Source: Candidatus Poseidonia sp. (GTDB lineage Archaea > Thermoplasmatota > Poseidoniia > Poseidoniales > Poseidoniaceae). From it: a DNA stretch of 41,304 bases. Positions 1-7,774 of this stretch are shown here, piece by piece. The notes below the pieces were generated by a model. The model had not been told where the DNA came from. It did no database searches and saw only the letters and a list, made by a program, of their open reading frames with translations. Position numbers and translations under genes: made by a program. The stretch's first letter is position 1. Every line of letters begins with the position of its first letter. The stretch is taken from the NCBI GenBank assembly GCA_030828165.1, contig JAURDA010000012.1, forward strand, positions 1 to 41,304. The letters are read 5' to 3'.

Positions 1-163
1 GTTACAACCGTTGTTCGGGCCACAATAGCCACGAATCACTGAAATGACGGCCTCTTTTCAGCCGTGTGAAATGGGGACGTTCCCCCCGAAGTGATTCGAC
101 GCGATTGAGCGTTATGTGGGCATCGACCGAGGGATTCAGATCCATAGGCGTCATGTTTCTTAA
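1..163. other. Left-edge stretch with no recognised gene
   Basis: I see no convincing coding sequence here. The open frames that cross it also run through the tRNA gene and look like chance frames. It may hold the promoter or the end of a gene lying outside the window. Confidence 0.4.
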
Positions 164-173
164 TAAAAAAAAA
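164..173 (-). terminator. T-tract terminator after tRNA-Ala
   Basis: Read on the minus strand this is a run of ten T residues about 30 bases past the 3' end of the tRNA, with no hairpin needed. Archaeal RNA polymerase commonly stops at such oligo-T tracts, so this is the likely tRNA terminator. Confidence 0.6.
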
Positions 174-201
174 CACCCACACCTGCGAAGCCAAAAAGGG
201 A

Positions 202-277
202 TGGTGGACGCTGGGGGATTTGAACCCCCGGCCTTCTGGTTGCAAACCAGACGCTCTTCCAACTGAGCTAAGCGCCC
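202..277 (-). tRNA. tRNA-Ala (anticodon UGC), CCA encoded
   Basis: The minus strand folds into a complete cloverleaf. The 7-bp acceptor stem pairs GGGCGCT with AGCGTCC and contains the G3:U70 wobble pair that is the classic alanine identity element. The anticodon stem TCTGG/CCAGA encloses the loop TTTGCAA, giving anticodon TGC. The T stem is GGGGG/CCCCC around TTCAAAT. The discriminator is A, and CCA follows directly in the DNA (202-204). There is no intron. Confidence 0.97.
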
Positions 278-362
278 TTGTAAGCCGAGCGGTGAGCCGC
301 TCCCTTTTGAGCCTTCACCTCTACAGGCCAGCGTTCACCCTCACAACGGGAATGCGCACGCC

Positions 363-1664
363 TCAAAGGCAGTCAATGGTTGCGTCTCGGTCTGGGCCAA
401 CGCCAACGCTCGTGCAGGGGACGCCAACGAGGGCTTCGAGTTTCGCAATGTAGTGCTGGGCCGCCGCAGGAAGAACCGAGATGCCCTTCCCCGACTCGTT
501 GGCGTGAACCGCCATGGCCAGCCATTCCGAAAGGGAGAGGGCTGGGAAGCCGGGCATGGAGATGTAAATCGGTTTGCAACGGCCCAATGCAGAAGCCGTT
601 GAAGGCAATTCGGTGATTTCCTTGCCGTCCAACTCGTAGGCGACGCAAATTTTCAACTCGTCAAGGCCTCCCAAGACGTCCAATTTTGTAAGGGCGAGCC
701 CCGTAAAGCCGTTGATGCGCTGAGCGTGACGCATGACCACGGCATCGAACCAACCGCAGCGACGCGGCCGCCCGGTGGTGGTTCCGAATTCGTGTCCAAC
801 CTTGCCCATGTGTTGACCCGCTTCGTCGTCAAGTTCGGTCGGCATGGCGCCGTTCCCAACCCGCGTGATGTAGGCCTTGGTGATGCCGATCACGTCCTCG
901 ACGTGCCCGGGATGAATGCCTGCACCGTGGGTGGCGTTGCCCCTGGACGTCACCGAAGAGGTGACGAACGGGAACGTGCCCTGGTCGATGTCCAACAAAC
1001 ACCCTTGAGCGCCTTCAAGAATGACGTGTTCGCCAAGTTTCAGGGCGTTGTCCAACATCAGACCGGTGTTGCCGATGGACGTGGCGTAAGTTGCATGGAT
1101 CCAAGCGATGTCCGCTGCCAGCCCTTCCTCGGTGATGCGCTCGGAGGACCCCGCTGCCTCGAGGGAAGCGTTCATCCGTGCTGCGGTAGAAGCGGTCCAC
1201 CCAGCATCGCCGAGCACCTCGACAACGTCACCAAACCGAAGGCCCACGCGGTTGATTTTGTCGGCATAGGTTGGGCCAATGCCCCTCCCCGTGGTCCCGA
1301 TTTTGGTGTCCAAACTGTCCATGAAGCGGTGGTAGGGGAGGATGATGTGGGCGCGCTCGCTGATGAAGAGCCGCTCCCCACGGGGGTCCTCACCCGAGGA
1401 TTCCATCCAACCGGTGAGTTCGGTATCGAGTACCCACGGGTCGATGACCATGCCATCACCGAGGACAAGGTGGCATTCTTTACGGGTGATTCCGGACGGC
1501 AAAAGATGGAATTTGAGCACTTGGTCGCCCAACACAACGGTATGACCGGCGTTGTTGCCGCCTTGGAAGCGAGCAACCCACGTGGCTTGCTCGGCCAAAC
1601 GGTCAACAAGCTTTCCTTTGCCTTCGTCACCCCATTGAGCACCGAGAATCACGGTCGCTGGCAT
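363..1664 (-). CDS. purA: Adenylosuccinate synthetase
   Basis: This enzyme joins IMP and aspartate using GTP to make adenylosuccinate, the first committed step to AMP, in the cytosol. The 433-residue protein starts with the family P-loop region (LGAQWGDEGKGK near residues 6-17) and continues with GGNNAGHTV, the GTTGRGIGP loop, a TSRGNATHGAG-like segment, TRVGNGAMPTE and a late LTKLDVL motif (the usual guanine-binding NKLD-like site). The length matches the usual 420-440 residues. The frame stays open 32 codons further upstream, but the ATG at 1664 puts the conserved N-terminus in place and has GGAGAG just before it. It is divergent from the TFB gene, with a 256-base shared upstream region. 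The product identity is very secure. Confidence 0.97.
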   Translation of the reverse strand: MPATVILGAQWGDEGKGKLVDRLAEQATWVARFQGGNNAGHTVVLGDQVLKFHLLPSGITRKECHLVLGDGMVIDPWVLDTELTGWMESSGEDPRGERLFISERAHIILPYHRFMDSLDTKIGTTGRGIGPTYADKINRVGLRFGDVVEVLGDAGWTASTAARMNASLEAAGSSERITEEGLAADIAWIHATYATSIGNTGLMLDNALKLGEHVILEGAQGCLLDIDQGTFPFVTSSVTSRGNATHGAGIHPGHVEDVIGITKAYITRVGNGAMPTELDDEAGQHMGKVGHEFGTTTGRPRRCGWFDAVVMRHAQRINGFTGLALTKLDVLGGLDELKICVAYELDGKEITELPSTASALGRCKPIYISMPGFPALSLSEWLAMAVHANESGKGISVLPAAAQHYIAKLEALVGVPCTSVGVGPDRDATIDCL

Positions 1665-1775
1665 GGTATCTCTCCAACCTTCGGGCAAAGCAGGCCGTCC
1701 TTGAACCCTGTGTTGACGGGCTTTGAAAACTACCGGCGAGAAAACCGAACAAAACCGCATGACGAAGAACGACGC

Positions 1776-1785
1776 TTTATATTAA
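1776..1785 (-). promoter_or_regulatory. TATA-like box for purA
   Basis: The minus strand reads TTAATATAAA, an AT-rich block in a GC-rich region. It lies about 110 bases before the purA ATG, so a start point 25 bases on would leave a leader of about 85 bases. The block is nearly symmetrical, so use in the other direction cannot be excluded. Confidence 0.45.
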
Positions 1786-1876
1786 CTTGAGTGAAGTTAC
1801 AATCAATTCAGCCGATGGAACCGACCAAAAAAGCGATGACTTGAGAGGAACTTAGTGTTGGAAAAGAAACCTCGGA

Positions 1877-1884
1877 TTTAAATA
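1877..1884 (+). promoter_or_regulatory. TATA box for tfb, with SD at 1907-1912
   Basis: TTTAAATA lies 37 bases before the tfb ATG, which places transcription start near 1905. AAGGAG at 1907-1912 then serves as a Shine-Dalgarno site eight bases before the ATG at 1921, so this transcript would have a very short leader. Confidence 0.6.
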
Positions 1885-1920
1885 ACACGAGACCCCACTA
1901 CTAAACAAGGAGTTGAGAAG

Positions 1921-2934
1921 ATGAAGCAAACGAATACATCCGAAACAAACACCGCTCCCGCACCAACCACCGCCCACCGTGGCATCGGTGCAGAACGACC
2001 GTCCCGGCGCACGCTTGACGGACACACCCGCCCTTGCGAGGATTGCGGCGCAGTCAACTGGAACCTCGACATCTCCCGTGGCGAAATCACCTGCGGAGAT
2101 TGCGGATTGGTGGTCGAGGAAAACGTTCCCGACCCCGGAGCAGAATGGACCAACCGCGATAACGGCGAGGACCGATCTCGGGTTGGACGTCCGATGACCT
2201 ACACCTTGGCCGACAAGGGTCTGAACACCACCATCGACGTGCGCGACCTCAACACGGGCATCGCCTCACGTCACGGCATGAGTTCCCAGGCCCGCCGAGA
2301 TTGGCGACGCCGCCGGGTCATCGACGAGCGCTCCAAGACCCGAAAGAGTCGAGAGCGGAACCTCGTGAAGGCCAACCAATTCATTCGAGACCGCTCCGGG
2401 CTGCCCGCACCACTCCAAGAAGAAGCGGCTCGCCTCTACCGTCGATTGTCCGGCGAAGGCTTCGTCACCGGCCGCTCCATCGCCGGTGTCACGGCAGCTT
2501 GCACCTACTTGGTCGCTCGGCAGGAAGAACTGCCTCGTCAAATCCCTGACATCGCTGGGGCGTTCGACATCACCGAAAAAGACCTTTCACGATTGATTCG
2601 CCAGGTCTCGCGTCGACTCAACATGCACAAGATCACCGGTCCTGACGAGTACTTTGACAAGTTCATCTCCGACCTCGGTCTTGAGCCCAGCATCCGCACT
2701 CCGTTGGACGAATTGTGGAGCACCATCAAGCCTCACGACGACGTCTGGCAAGGCAAGAAACCGATGGGCGTCGCTGCGGCACTGATCTACAAAGCCTCCA
2801 ACGAAACGGGTTCACCACGAACCCAATCCGAGGTTTGTGCGGTCGCCAACGTCTCCGAGGTCACCCTGCGAGGCTTGCTCCGACTCTTCGACGACCTGCT
2901 CGAGAAAATCCGGACCTACCAAAACCTTCAGTGA
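1921..2934 (+). CDS. tfb: Transcription initiation factor TFB (TFIIB homologue)
   Basis: TFB bridges TBP bound at the TATA box and RNA polymerase, and sets start-site choice. The 337-residue protein has an N-terminal zinc ribbon with C39-x2-C42 and C58-x2-C61. Next come a B-reader/linker region rich in charged residues (about 70-130) and two cyclin-like repeats (about 140-330). Repeat 1 includes a GFVTGRSIAGVTAACTYLV-type helix, and repeat 2 has the matching KKPMGVAAALIYKAS helix. Such paired helices are typical of TFB. The first 35 residues are an unusual Thr/Ala/Pro-rich extension before the ribbon. Its own TATA box and Shine-Dalgarno site precede it. A small Cys-rich gene follows after 41 bases. 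Whether other TFB copies exist in the genome cannot be judged here. Confidence 0.97.
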   Translation: MKQTNTSETNTAPAPTTAHRGIGAERPSRRTLDGHTRPCEDCGAVNWNLDISRGEITCGDCGLVVEENVPDPGAEWTNRDNGEDRSRVGRPMTYTLADKGLNTTIDVRDLNTGIASRHGMSSQARRDWRRRRVIDERSKTRKSRERNLVKANQFIRDRSGLPAPLQEEAARLYRRLSGEGFVTGRSIAGVTAACTYLVARQEELPRQIPDIAGAFDITEKDLSRLIRQVSRRLNMHKITGPDEYFDKFISDLGLEPSIRTPLDELWSTIKPHDDVWQGKKPMGVAAALIYKASNETGSPRTQSEVCAVANVSEVTLRGLLRLFDDLLEKIRTYQNLQ

Positions 2935-2975
2935 GCGACCCAACCTTGATGAACAAGCCGAGGAAGGGAGCGGCC

Positions 2976-3251
2976 ATGGGATTCAAGGCGAAGGCCCGCA
3001 AGCACCGCAAAGACGCCGGTGAGGAAGACACGACGAAGAAAGCCACGAAGTTTGAGGGCGAACTGCCTTGTGGAATACGTGGATGTGAAAACTTCGCCGA
3101 CAAAGCCGTAGGTGGACGCTCCTTGTCCATTGACGACGCCATCGACATGTGGGGGTCAAGCGGCTACCAAGCCCGCAAAGGCCGAGTTCGGGTCTGCAAG
3201 TCGTGCTACCGCAAGTGGAAGAAGGAAAACAAGAACGACGACATGTACTGA
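2976..3251 (+). CDS. Small basic protein with paired cysteines, putative zinc binding
   Basis: I do not recognise this 91-residue protein. The N-terminus is very basic (KAKARKHRKDAGEED). The middle has C-G-I-R-G-C and the end has C-K-S-C followed by a Lys/Arg-rich helix, so two Cys pairs could hold one zinc ion. The basic, zinc-ribbon-like make-up suggests nucleic-acid or ribosome binding, but this is inference. I chose the ATG at 2976 because GGGAG lies five bases before it; an in-frame ATG at 2949 has no such site. It follows tfb by 41 bases on the same strand and may be co-transcribed with it. Confidence 0.75.
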   Translation: MGFKAKARKHRKDAGEEDTTKKATKFEGELPCGIRGCENFADKAVGGRSLSIDDAIDMWGSSGYQARKGRVRVCKSCYRKWKKENKNDDMY

Positions 3252-3319
3252 GGTTCACTTTTACCTTCAGTCCAAGGGTGTGCGCAACAACCCTCTACCC
3301 CCTGCTCACCTGTTGGTGC

Positions 3320-3883
3320 ATGAACCAACGCAGCATCGTGCGAAGTTTGACGACTTCCGACGGCCTTCTTGTCGCCATGAACGACGGGACCGTCTCCTGG
3401 AAACCCGTTGACGGACGACCCCAACGAACCAAATTGGAAGGCTTTCCGACGGTGCTTCTCGCGCTCCGCGGTCCCATGGGGCAGGTGGACACGGCGGTGA
3501 TCGGGTGCGCTGATGGCGAGCTTCACGTGCTCACCCTCCCCAGGTTGGAAACCGTCGCCAAATACACGTTGGCTTCGGGGTGCATTCGGGCCGTTTGCTT
3601 GGTCGCAGAAGGCAGCATGCATTTTCTGGTCGGCACGCAACACGGTGCAGTCTGGTCCCTCGACGAACGTTCAACGGAGCGGACACGGATGGTGTTCAGC
3701 ATCGACGGACCCGTCTCAAGTTTGCACCTTGAAGGCGACCTGGTGCATGTCCGTAGCGGCTGGGTGCACCATGTCCGCTCATGGGACGGAAGCCACCACA
3801 ACGTCACCAACACCTCCGAAGCGTTTCATGTCAAGCGTTACAAACGGCTCGACCGGAGTTATGTCCTTCCAAATCCTGCCTAG
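3320..3883 (+). CDS. Hypothetical protein, beta-propeller-like
   Basis: The 187-residue product has no signal peptide or membrane helix. It is made of short beta-strand-like stretches with recurring patterns such as LLVAMNDGTVSWKP, AVIGCADGELHVLTLP and LVGTQHGAVWSLDE. Each resembles one WD40/PQQ-type blade (small-x-D/H-G-x-V/L-x-x-L). About four such blades are visible, fewer than the usual seven, so it may be a partial propeller or pair with another chain. The ATG at 3320 is the first one after the previous gene that fits; no strong Shine-Dalgarno site is seen. Its stop overlaps the stop of the convergent MBL-fold gene by four bases. The function is unknown. Confidence 0.65.
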   Translation: MNQRSIVRSLTTSDGLLVAMNDGTVSWKPVDGRPQRTKLEGFPTVLLALRGPMGQVDTAVIGCADGELHVLTLPRLETVAKYTLASGCIRAVCLVAEGSMHFLVGTQHGAVWSLDERSTERTRMVFSIDGPVSSLHLEGDLVHVRSGWVHHVRSWDGSHHNVTNTSEAFHVKRYKRLDRSYVLPNPA

Positions 3884-4641
3884 ATCTGTTCGTGTTCTTC
3901 AAGAGGCCATGCCGAAATCGGCGTGTGCCACAAAGCCGTCGGTGCGGGCCGGTGCCAGGAGGTCGGGGCTTTTCCAGCGTTGTCAACGGCGGTTTGGAAA
4001 AACGACAAATGTCGGTCAAGCACCTCTTTGATGTGGGATTTACCACGGATTGCAGGCCCTTGAAGCGGCACGAGTGAACGAAGATTCAACGACCTCAGCG
4101 TTTGGAGACTGGCGACGACATCGACCAAGGAACCGCCCGGCAGATCCCATCGAGTGGGCCGGTCAGCCCGGGGAAGAAGAGCACCCACGACCATCGTTCC
4201 AAGATTGGGCAAATAGTAGCCCAAACCCTCTGAAGCATGACCGGGGAGAGGGACCGCTTGGATTTCACCGTCGCCAAGCAGAAACAGTTCATCGGGCAAA
4301 ACGGGAGAGGTTGGCGTTCGAGGCATGTCGGAGTCGTACCGGTTGGCCCAGGTGGTGAAAAAGTCCCCCGTCTCAAGGCTGGCCTGCCCGTCGGGATGAA
4401 TGTGAACCGAAGCTCCATCAAAGGCCTCGGCAAGATGGGCAGCACCTCCAGACACTGGAAAACGACGTGAAGTCAGCAAAATACGGTCGAGCGTTGCCCC
4501 GTTGAGCAAGCCCTCAATCCGTTCCACTTGGAGCGCTTGGTACCACGAAGTCCCCGCATCGATGAGAACATGGCCGGCTTTCCCAGAGACCAGAACGACG
4601 TTTCCGTCATGGTGAATTCCGGGGAGTCGGGTCACCTTCAC
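3880..4641 (-). CDS. Metallo-beta-lactamase-fold protein lacking metal ligands
   Basis: The 253-residue chain follows the MBL hydrolase fold (glyoxalase II/RNase Z superfamily): strands leading to VLIDAG (25-30), an ILLTS strand (54-58), a PGH segment (133-135) and a final VPLQGP turn (191-196). The catalytic sites are gone. The HxHxDH motif expected at 58-63 reads S-R-R-F-P-V; the Asp of the usual GDxL is Ala154; and the His of the usual GHGP is Gln194. Only His135 remains. The protein is therefore probably a non-hydrolytic binding or structural protein. The start is GTG at 4641 with GGACGAGGAG upstream. The coding frame is intact, so this looks like loss of activity under selection and not a decaying gene. 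It is convergent with the propeller-like gene. Confidence 0.85.
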   Translation of the reverse strand: MKVTRLPGIHHDGNVVLVSGKAGHVLIDAGTSWYQALQVERIEGLLNGATLDRILLTSRRFPVSGGAAHLAEAFDGASVHIHPDGQASLETGDFFTTWANRYDSDMPRTPTSPVLPDELFLLGDGEIQAVPLPGHASEGLGYYLPNLGTMVVGALLPRADRPTRWDLPGGSLVDVVASLQTLRSLNLRSLVPLQGPAIRGKSHIKEVLDRHLSFFQTAVDNAGKAPTSWHRPAPTALWHTPISAWPLEEHEQI

Positions 4642-4693
4642 GGTTTACCGAGGAACTCCTCGTCCTTGAAGATAGCCAAACGGGGCGGTTGCG

Positions 4694-4701
4694 ATTAAAT
4701 A
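4694..4701 (+). promoter_or_regulatory. TATA box for the L40e gene
   Basis: ATTAAATA ends 22 bases before the ATG at 4724. At the normal archaeal spacing of about 25 bases, transcription would begin at or next to the start codon, giving a leaderless mRNA. No Shine-Dalgarno site is present, which agrees. Confidence 0.65.
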
Positions 4702-4723
4702 GGGGGATTTTGTCGCACGCTTC

Positions 4724-4873
4724 ATGGCACGGTTCCCCGAAGCAGAAGCCCGCATGCTTCACCGCAAAATCTGCATGCGCTGCAATGCGCGCAACGCTGT
4801 CCGGGCCGTGCGCTGCCGAAAGTGCAGTTACAAGGGCCTTCGTCCAAAGAACATCGAGCGAAAGGGCAACTGA
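4724..4873 (+). CDS. rpl40e: 50S ribosomal protein L40e
   Basis: This is a very short gene for a 49-residue zinc-ribbon protein of the large ribosomal subunit. The sequence has C17-x2-C20 and C31-x2-C34 separated by ten residues, and a basic C-terminus ending in [10 protein letters not shown]. It matches the archaeal/eukaryotic L40e (the ribosomal part of the ubiquitin-L40 fusion of eukaryotes) in length and pattern; archaea carry it without ubiquitin. The TATA box ends 22 bases upstream, so the mRNA is probably leaderless. Its stop is only five bases from the stop of the convergent prepilin peptidase gene. Confidence 0.95.
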   Translation: MARFPEAEARMLHRKICMRCNARNAVRAVRCRKCSYKGLRPKNIERKGN

Positions 4874-4878
4874 TTCGC

Positions 4879-5874
4879 TTACATCATCCACGCCAAAAAC
4901 AAGGCTGTTGGATCTCCCAACAGGACGAGCGGAAGCACGGCTGGGAACAAAAACACCAGCAACGGCATCTTGAAACTGACCCAAACACGCTCCACACCAA
5001 GTTCCCTCAGACGGTGGACTTGGGCAGCAAGCGCGTCGCTGCTGGGCGTGATGCGGGGTGCTCGTGCGTGATGGACGACCTGCACGCTCCCGTCGGGCAT
5101 TTCGATCGTGTCGGAGAGGAGCCACACGTGGCGTTGCTCAACCTCGTCCAACGGCAGCATTGAAGCGTGCCAAGCCAGTTTCAAATCGCCAAAACCGCGG
5201 ATGAATCCGCAGCGGATGTTGCGAGCCATCATGATGAACGGGATGGCCAAGAACGCCAAACCTCCCCAAATCAGCAAGGCGACGCTCACGGGAAGCGAAA
5301 CAACCGATGCAACATCGCTTGAGGCAAGAGGTAGCGGGACGGTGGCCCACGAAGGGAAGACCAACGTGACCCACATCAACGCCTTGGCATCGGCCCCTCC
5401 GTGGAGAAGGCGCAAACGCCAAGCAGCGTCGATGAAAAAGACGATGAAGAACACACCAAAGGTCCGCCACCAAAGCACACCCAAGGGGTCGCCGTCCCCG
5501 AGCAAGACATCCATGGGGGAGGTGCTTTGGTAGCGCAAGGCTCCGGCAACGACACCGACCAAGGCTGCCAGGTACCAAAGCAAAAACACCCGGTCAATCC
5601 ACGAACCTGCGATGGCATCGCGCACCGTGGGTCGGCCAAAAACGGCGACGCTCGCATAAGCAACCGCTCCCGCCGCCGTGAAGTAAATCGTCCAGTCGGC
5701 CCCTTGGACCATCAAGTCCAACGCCCAAATGAAAATGGCCGGTTTGGCCCAAACCACCCAATGCTCGTTGGGAACACGACGAGCTTTGTGGTCCATCCAT
5801 GCGGCCCAACCCATGCCGAGGAGAAGAACGGCAACACGTGTCCATCCCAAGATGGCCTCGTTGGTCGCCTCCAT
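4879..5874 (-). CDS. A24-family prepilin/preflagellin peptidase
   Basis: This is a membrane aspartyl protease of the type that removes class III signal peptides from archaellins and pilins (FlaK, PibD, EppA). The 331-residue protein has several hydrophobic helices. Both catalytic-site motifs are visible: D28 in WMDHKARRVPN after the first helix, and D162 in GGADAKAL, the family's GxGD-like site with Ala in place of the second Gly. A soluble-looking loop of about 75 residues (about 225-300) before the last helix is longer than in minimal FlaK. The ATG at 5874 is preferred over an in-frame TTG at 5880. A TATA-like CTTTAAG lies 24 bases upstream. No pilin or archaellin gene is in the window, so the substrates are elsewhere. 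Confidence 0.85.
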   Translation of the reverse strand: MEATNEAILGWTRVAVLLLGMGWAAWMDHKARRVPNEHWVVWAKPAIFIWALDLMVQGADWTIYFTAAGAVAYASVAVFGRPTVRDAIAGSWIDRVFLLWYLAALVGVVAGALRYQSTSPMDVLLGDGDPLGVLWWRTFGVFFIVFFIDAAWRLRLLHGGADAKALMWVTLVFPSWATVPLPLASSDVASVVSLPVSVALLIWGGLAFLAIPFIMMARNIRCGFIRGFGDLKLAWHASMLPLDEVEQRHVWLLSDTIEMPDGSVQVVHHARAPRITPSSDALAAQVHRLRELGVERVWVSFKMPLLVFLFPAVLPLVLLGDPTALFLAWMM

Positions 5875-5897
5875 GGACAAACCACCGCGGCCATGAA

Positions 5898-5904
5898 CTT
5901 AAAG
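5898..5904 (-). promoter_or_regulatory. TATA-like box for the prepilin peptidase gene
   Basis: CTTTAAG on the minus strand lies 24-30 bases before the ATG at 5874, the spacing expected for a leaderless or nearly leaderless transcript. It is a weak match taken alone. Confidence 0.4.
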
Positions 5905-5948
5905 ACGGCCACCCGTTAGCCCAAGATGCGTGCTTGTGGGTGAAGAAG

Positions 5949-6215
5949 ATGGACATCGAAGAACGATTGGAACAAGTTGCTACCGTCATCAACCAGATTG
6001 ACGACCCCAAAGTCCCCCGAAACATCCGTCGACAAGCGAAGGAAGCCTGCGACCAATGGTTGCTTAACAAAGGCAAAAAATTGGACGTTCGAATCGCCAT
6101 GGCCCAATCAAAACTCGAAGAACTCTACGAGGACCCCAACATTCCACCCGAATTTGGAACACTGATCTTGACCATCAATACCGAACTCGAGCGCATCTTG
6201 ACCGAAGTGCTTTGA
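5949..6215 (+). CDS. UPF0147 family protein
   Basis: The 88-residue, mostly helical, acidic protein matches the archaeal UPF0147 family: DDPKVPRNIRRQAKEA in the first half, LDVRIAMAQSKLEEL in the middle and EDPNIPPEFGTLI near the end. The two halves look like repeats with a conserved D-P-x-(V/I)-P turn. The family is widespread in archaea and its function is not known to me. The ATG at 5949 is used; an in-frame GTG at 5940 would add three residues. No signal peptide, membrane helix or catalytic motif is seen. Confidence 0.88.
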   Translation: MDIEERLEQVATVINQIDDPKVPRNIRRQAKEACDQWLLNKGKKLDVRIAMAQSKLEELYEDPNIPPEFGTLILTINTELERILTEVL

Positions 6216-6286
6216 GCGACGCATCCCGTTGAACGGGAAGTAAACGGCGAATGCTGTCGGGCCTGCAAGGCTTATCCGAAGAAACC

Positions 6287-7774
6287 TTACTCTTCCTCTT
6301 CGGCGAAGTCGAGAGCAAAGACAAGTTTTCCAAGGAACAACCGTTCCTTGACGCTGAGTTTTCCCTCAGTCACGAGGTCTTCGAATTGTTGTCGCCATTT
6401 TTCGTGCTTGCCCATGGCGTTGATACCAACCCGAATGAGGGAAATTTGGTCGGTCGTCAATCGGCCGCGACGCAGCGCATATTCAGCTGCTATCCGAGCA
6501 GACAGCAACTTGACCTCCTCGTCGCTGTACCCAAGCACCACCTGAAGATCGCTCAACATCCGCTCTTCGTACGCCGTGATGCGACCGTCCTTGATGGCCT
6601 CACGCCAGGCTTCTTCGAGGGTGGGCGCCCGCTCGGAGAGCAAAATAGCGAGAGGGCGGGTGGCGTCGATGTTTTCCAAGACGATTTTCAAAATGACCAC
6701 CAAGGGGATGGAGAGGATCATGCCGATGATGCCCCACACCCAGAACGAGAAGGCCGTCACCACAAGGAGGAGCACAGGGGAGATGTCCAATGCACGACCG
6801 GCCCAGCGGGTTTCGATGACGTTGCCCCACATTTGTTGATTGGTCAACAGCAACACCGAGAGGAGGATGAGCAGCGAAGGGTCGAGCAGGATAAAGCCGA
6901 GAATGAGCGGCGGGATGGTCGCCAGCAGGGAGCCGATGTAGGGCACGTAATTGAGCAAAAAGGTCAGCAGTGCCCAAGTGAACCACAGGTCAATGCCAAA
7001 CGCCAGCATGATGATGCCCGCACAAACACCGGTTCCAAAACCGACGCCCGTTTTCACAACCACGTAGGTGTTGACGCTTGCTTCAATTTGGTCACGTATC
7101 ATGTGGACGCGTTCGCTCGCACCGCCCGGATAGGCTCGTTCAATGCGACCGGGAAGCAAACTGGCTTCGAAGATGATGAAGAGCAAAAAGAACAGCACCG
7201 TGACACCGGTCACAAAGAACAACCCCACGCTGGAAAGCAGGCTCCCCATCGCATCGGTGAGGCCCGAACCTTCCGAGAGCACACCCATGCTACCAAGGTC
7301 CTCGTCCAACGTTCCGTTTACGGTAGCGCCCGAATCAAGGAGGCTTTTGCCGATGAGCGGGAGTCCCTTGACATCCGCCCATCGCTCGTTGAGTTTGTCC
7401 GTGTATTCGTCCATGCGTTCGTCGTCATCCAGGAAGGAGGCGGTTTGTTGGTAAGCGAAAAAGCCGGCGCTGAGCACGATAAGGATGGCGAGCATCAGCA
7501 TCGTGATGTACGAGAGCATGAGCGGAAAGCCCTTTTTCGAGAGGAAATCGGCACCCGGTTTGAGAACAAAGTACATGCCGAGCGCAATGAACAACGGCTG
7601 GAGAACATCGATGAGTTGAATCAGCCAAACCGTCACGAGGGTCATGATGATGGCGGCATGCGAGAGAACCGTCAACCGGTTGCGGAACTGCTGGGTGTTC
7701 CAAGCAGAACGGTCCTCCATAGCGTTGACACGCCCGATGGCTTCTTCAAGACTTCTCTGCAGAATTTGGAGCAT
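6287..7774 (-). CDS. AI-2E family (PerM/TqsA-type) membrane transporter
   Basis: The 495-residue protein has the AI-2E exporter family layout. Two helix pairs lie near residues 35-110, then a large soluble loop (about 115-185) and a bundle of helices (about 185-370). The bundle holds the family motif around LLNYVPYIGSLLATIPP and GIIGMILSIPLVVILK. An acidic cytosolic tail of about 110 residues follows (380-495) and looks like a TerB-type helical region, which is longer than usual. The true substrate is unknown; family members are linked to export of AI-2 or to ion antiport. The start at 7774 has GAGGGTG just upstream and overlaps the end of the MFS gene by 29 bases, so the two are probably co-translated. 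An ATG at 7720 would remove the overlap but lacks a Shine-Dalgarno site. Confidence 0.85.
   Translation of the reverse strand: MLQILQRSLEEAIGRVNAMEDRSAWNTQQFRNRLTVLSHAAIIMTLVTVWLIQLIDVLQPLFIALGMYFVLKPGADFLSKKGFPLMLSYITMLMLAILIVLSAGFFAYQQTASFLDDDERMDEYTDKLNERWADVKGLPLIGKSLLDSGATVNGTLDEDLGSMGVLSEGSGLTDAMGSLLSSVGLFFVTGVTVLFFLLFIIFEASLLPGRIERAYPGGASERVHMIRDQIEASVNTYVVVKTGVGFGTGVCAGIIMLAFGIDLWFTWALLTFLLNYVPYIGSLLATIPPLILGFILLDPSLLILLSVLLLTNQQMWGNVIETRWAGRALDISPVLLLVVTAFSFWVWGIIGMILSIPLVVILKIVLENIDATRPLAILLSERAPTLEEAWREAIKDGRITAYEERMLSDLQVVLGYSDEEVKLLSARIAAEYALRRGRLTTDQISLIRVGINAMGKHEKWRQQFEDLVTEGKLSVKERLFLGKLVFALDFAEEEE

Noticed and set aside
726-1790. 354-codon open frame on the plus strand
   Set aside because: It lies opposite purA, which is secure by its motifs. 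No domain is recognisable in the antisense frame.
6225-6237. Possible hairpin CCCG-TTGAA-CGGG after the UPF0147 gene
   Set aside because: The stem is only four pairs (six if the loop were impossibly small) and has no T-tract after it, so it is not supported as a terminator.
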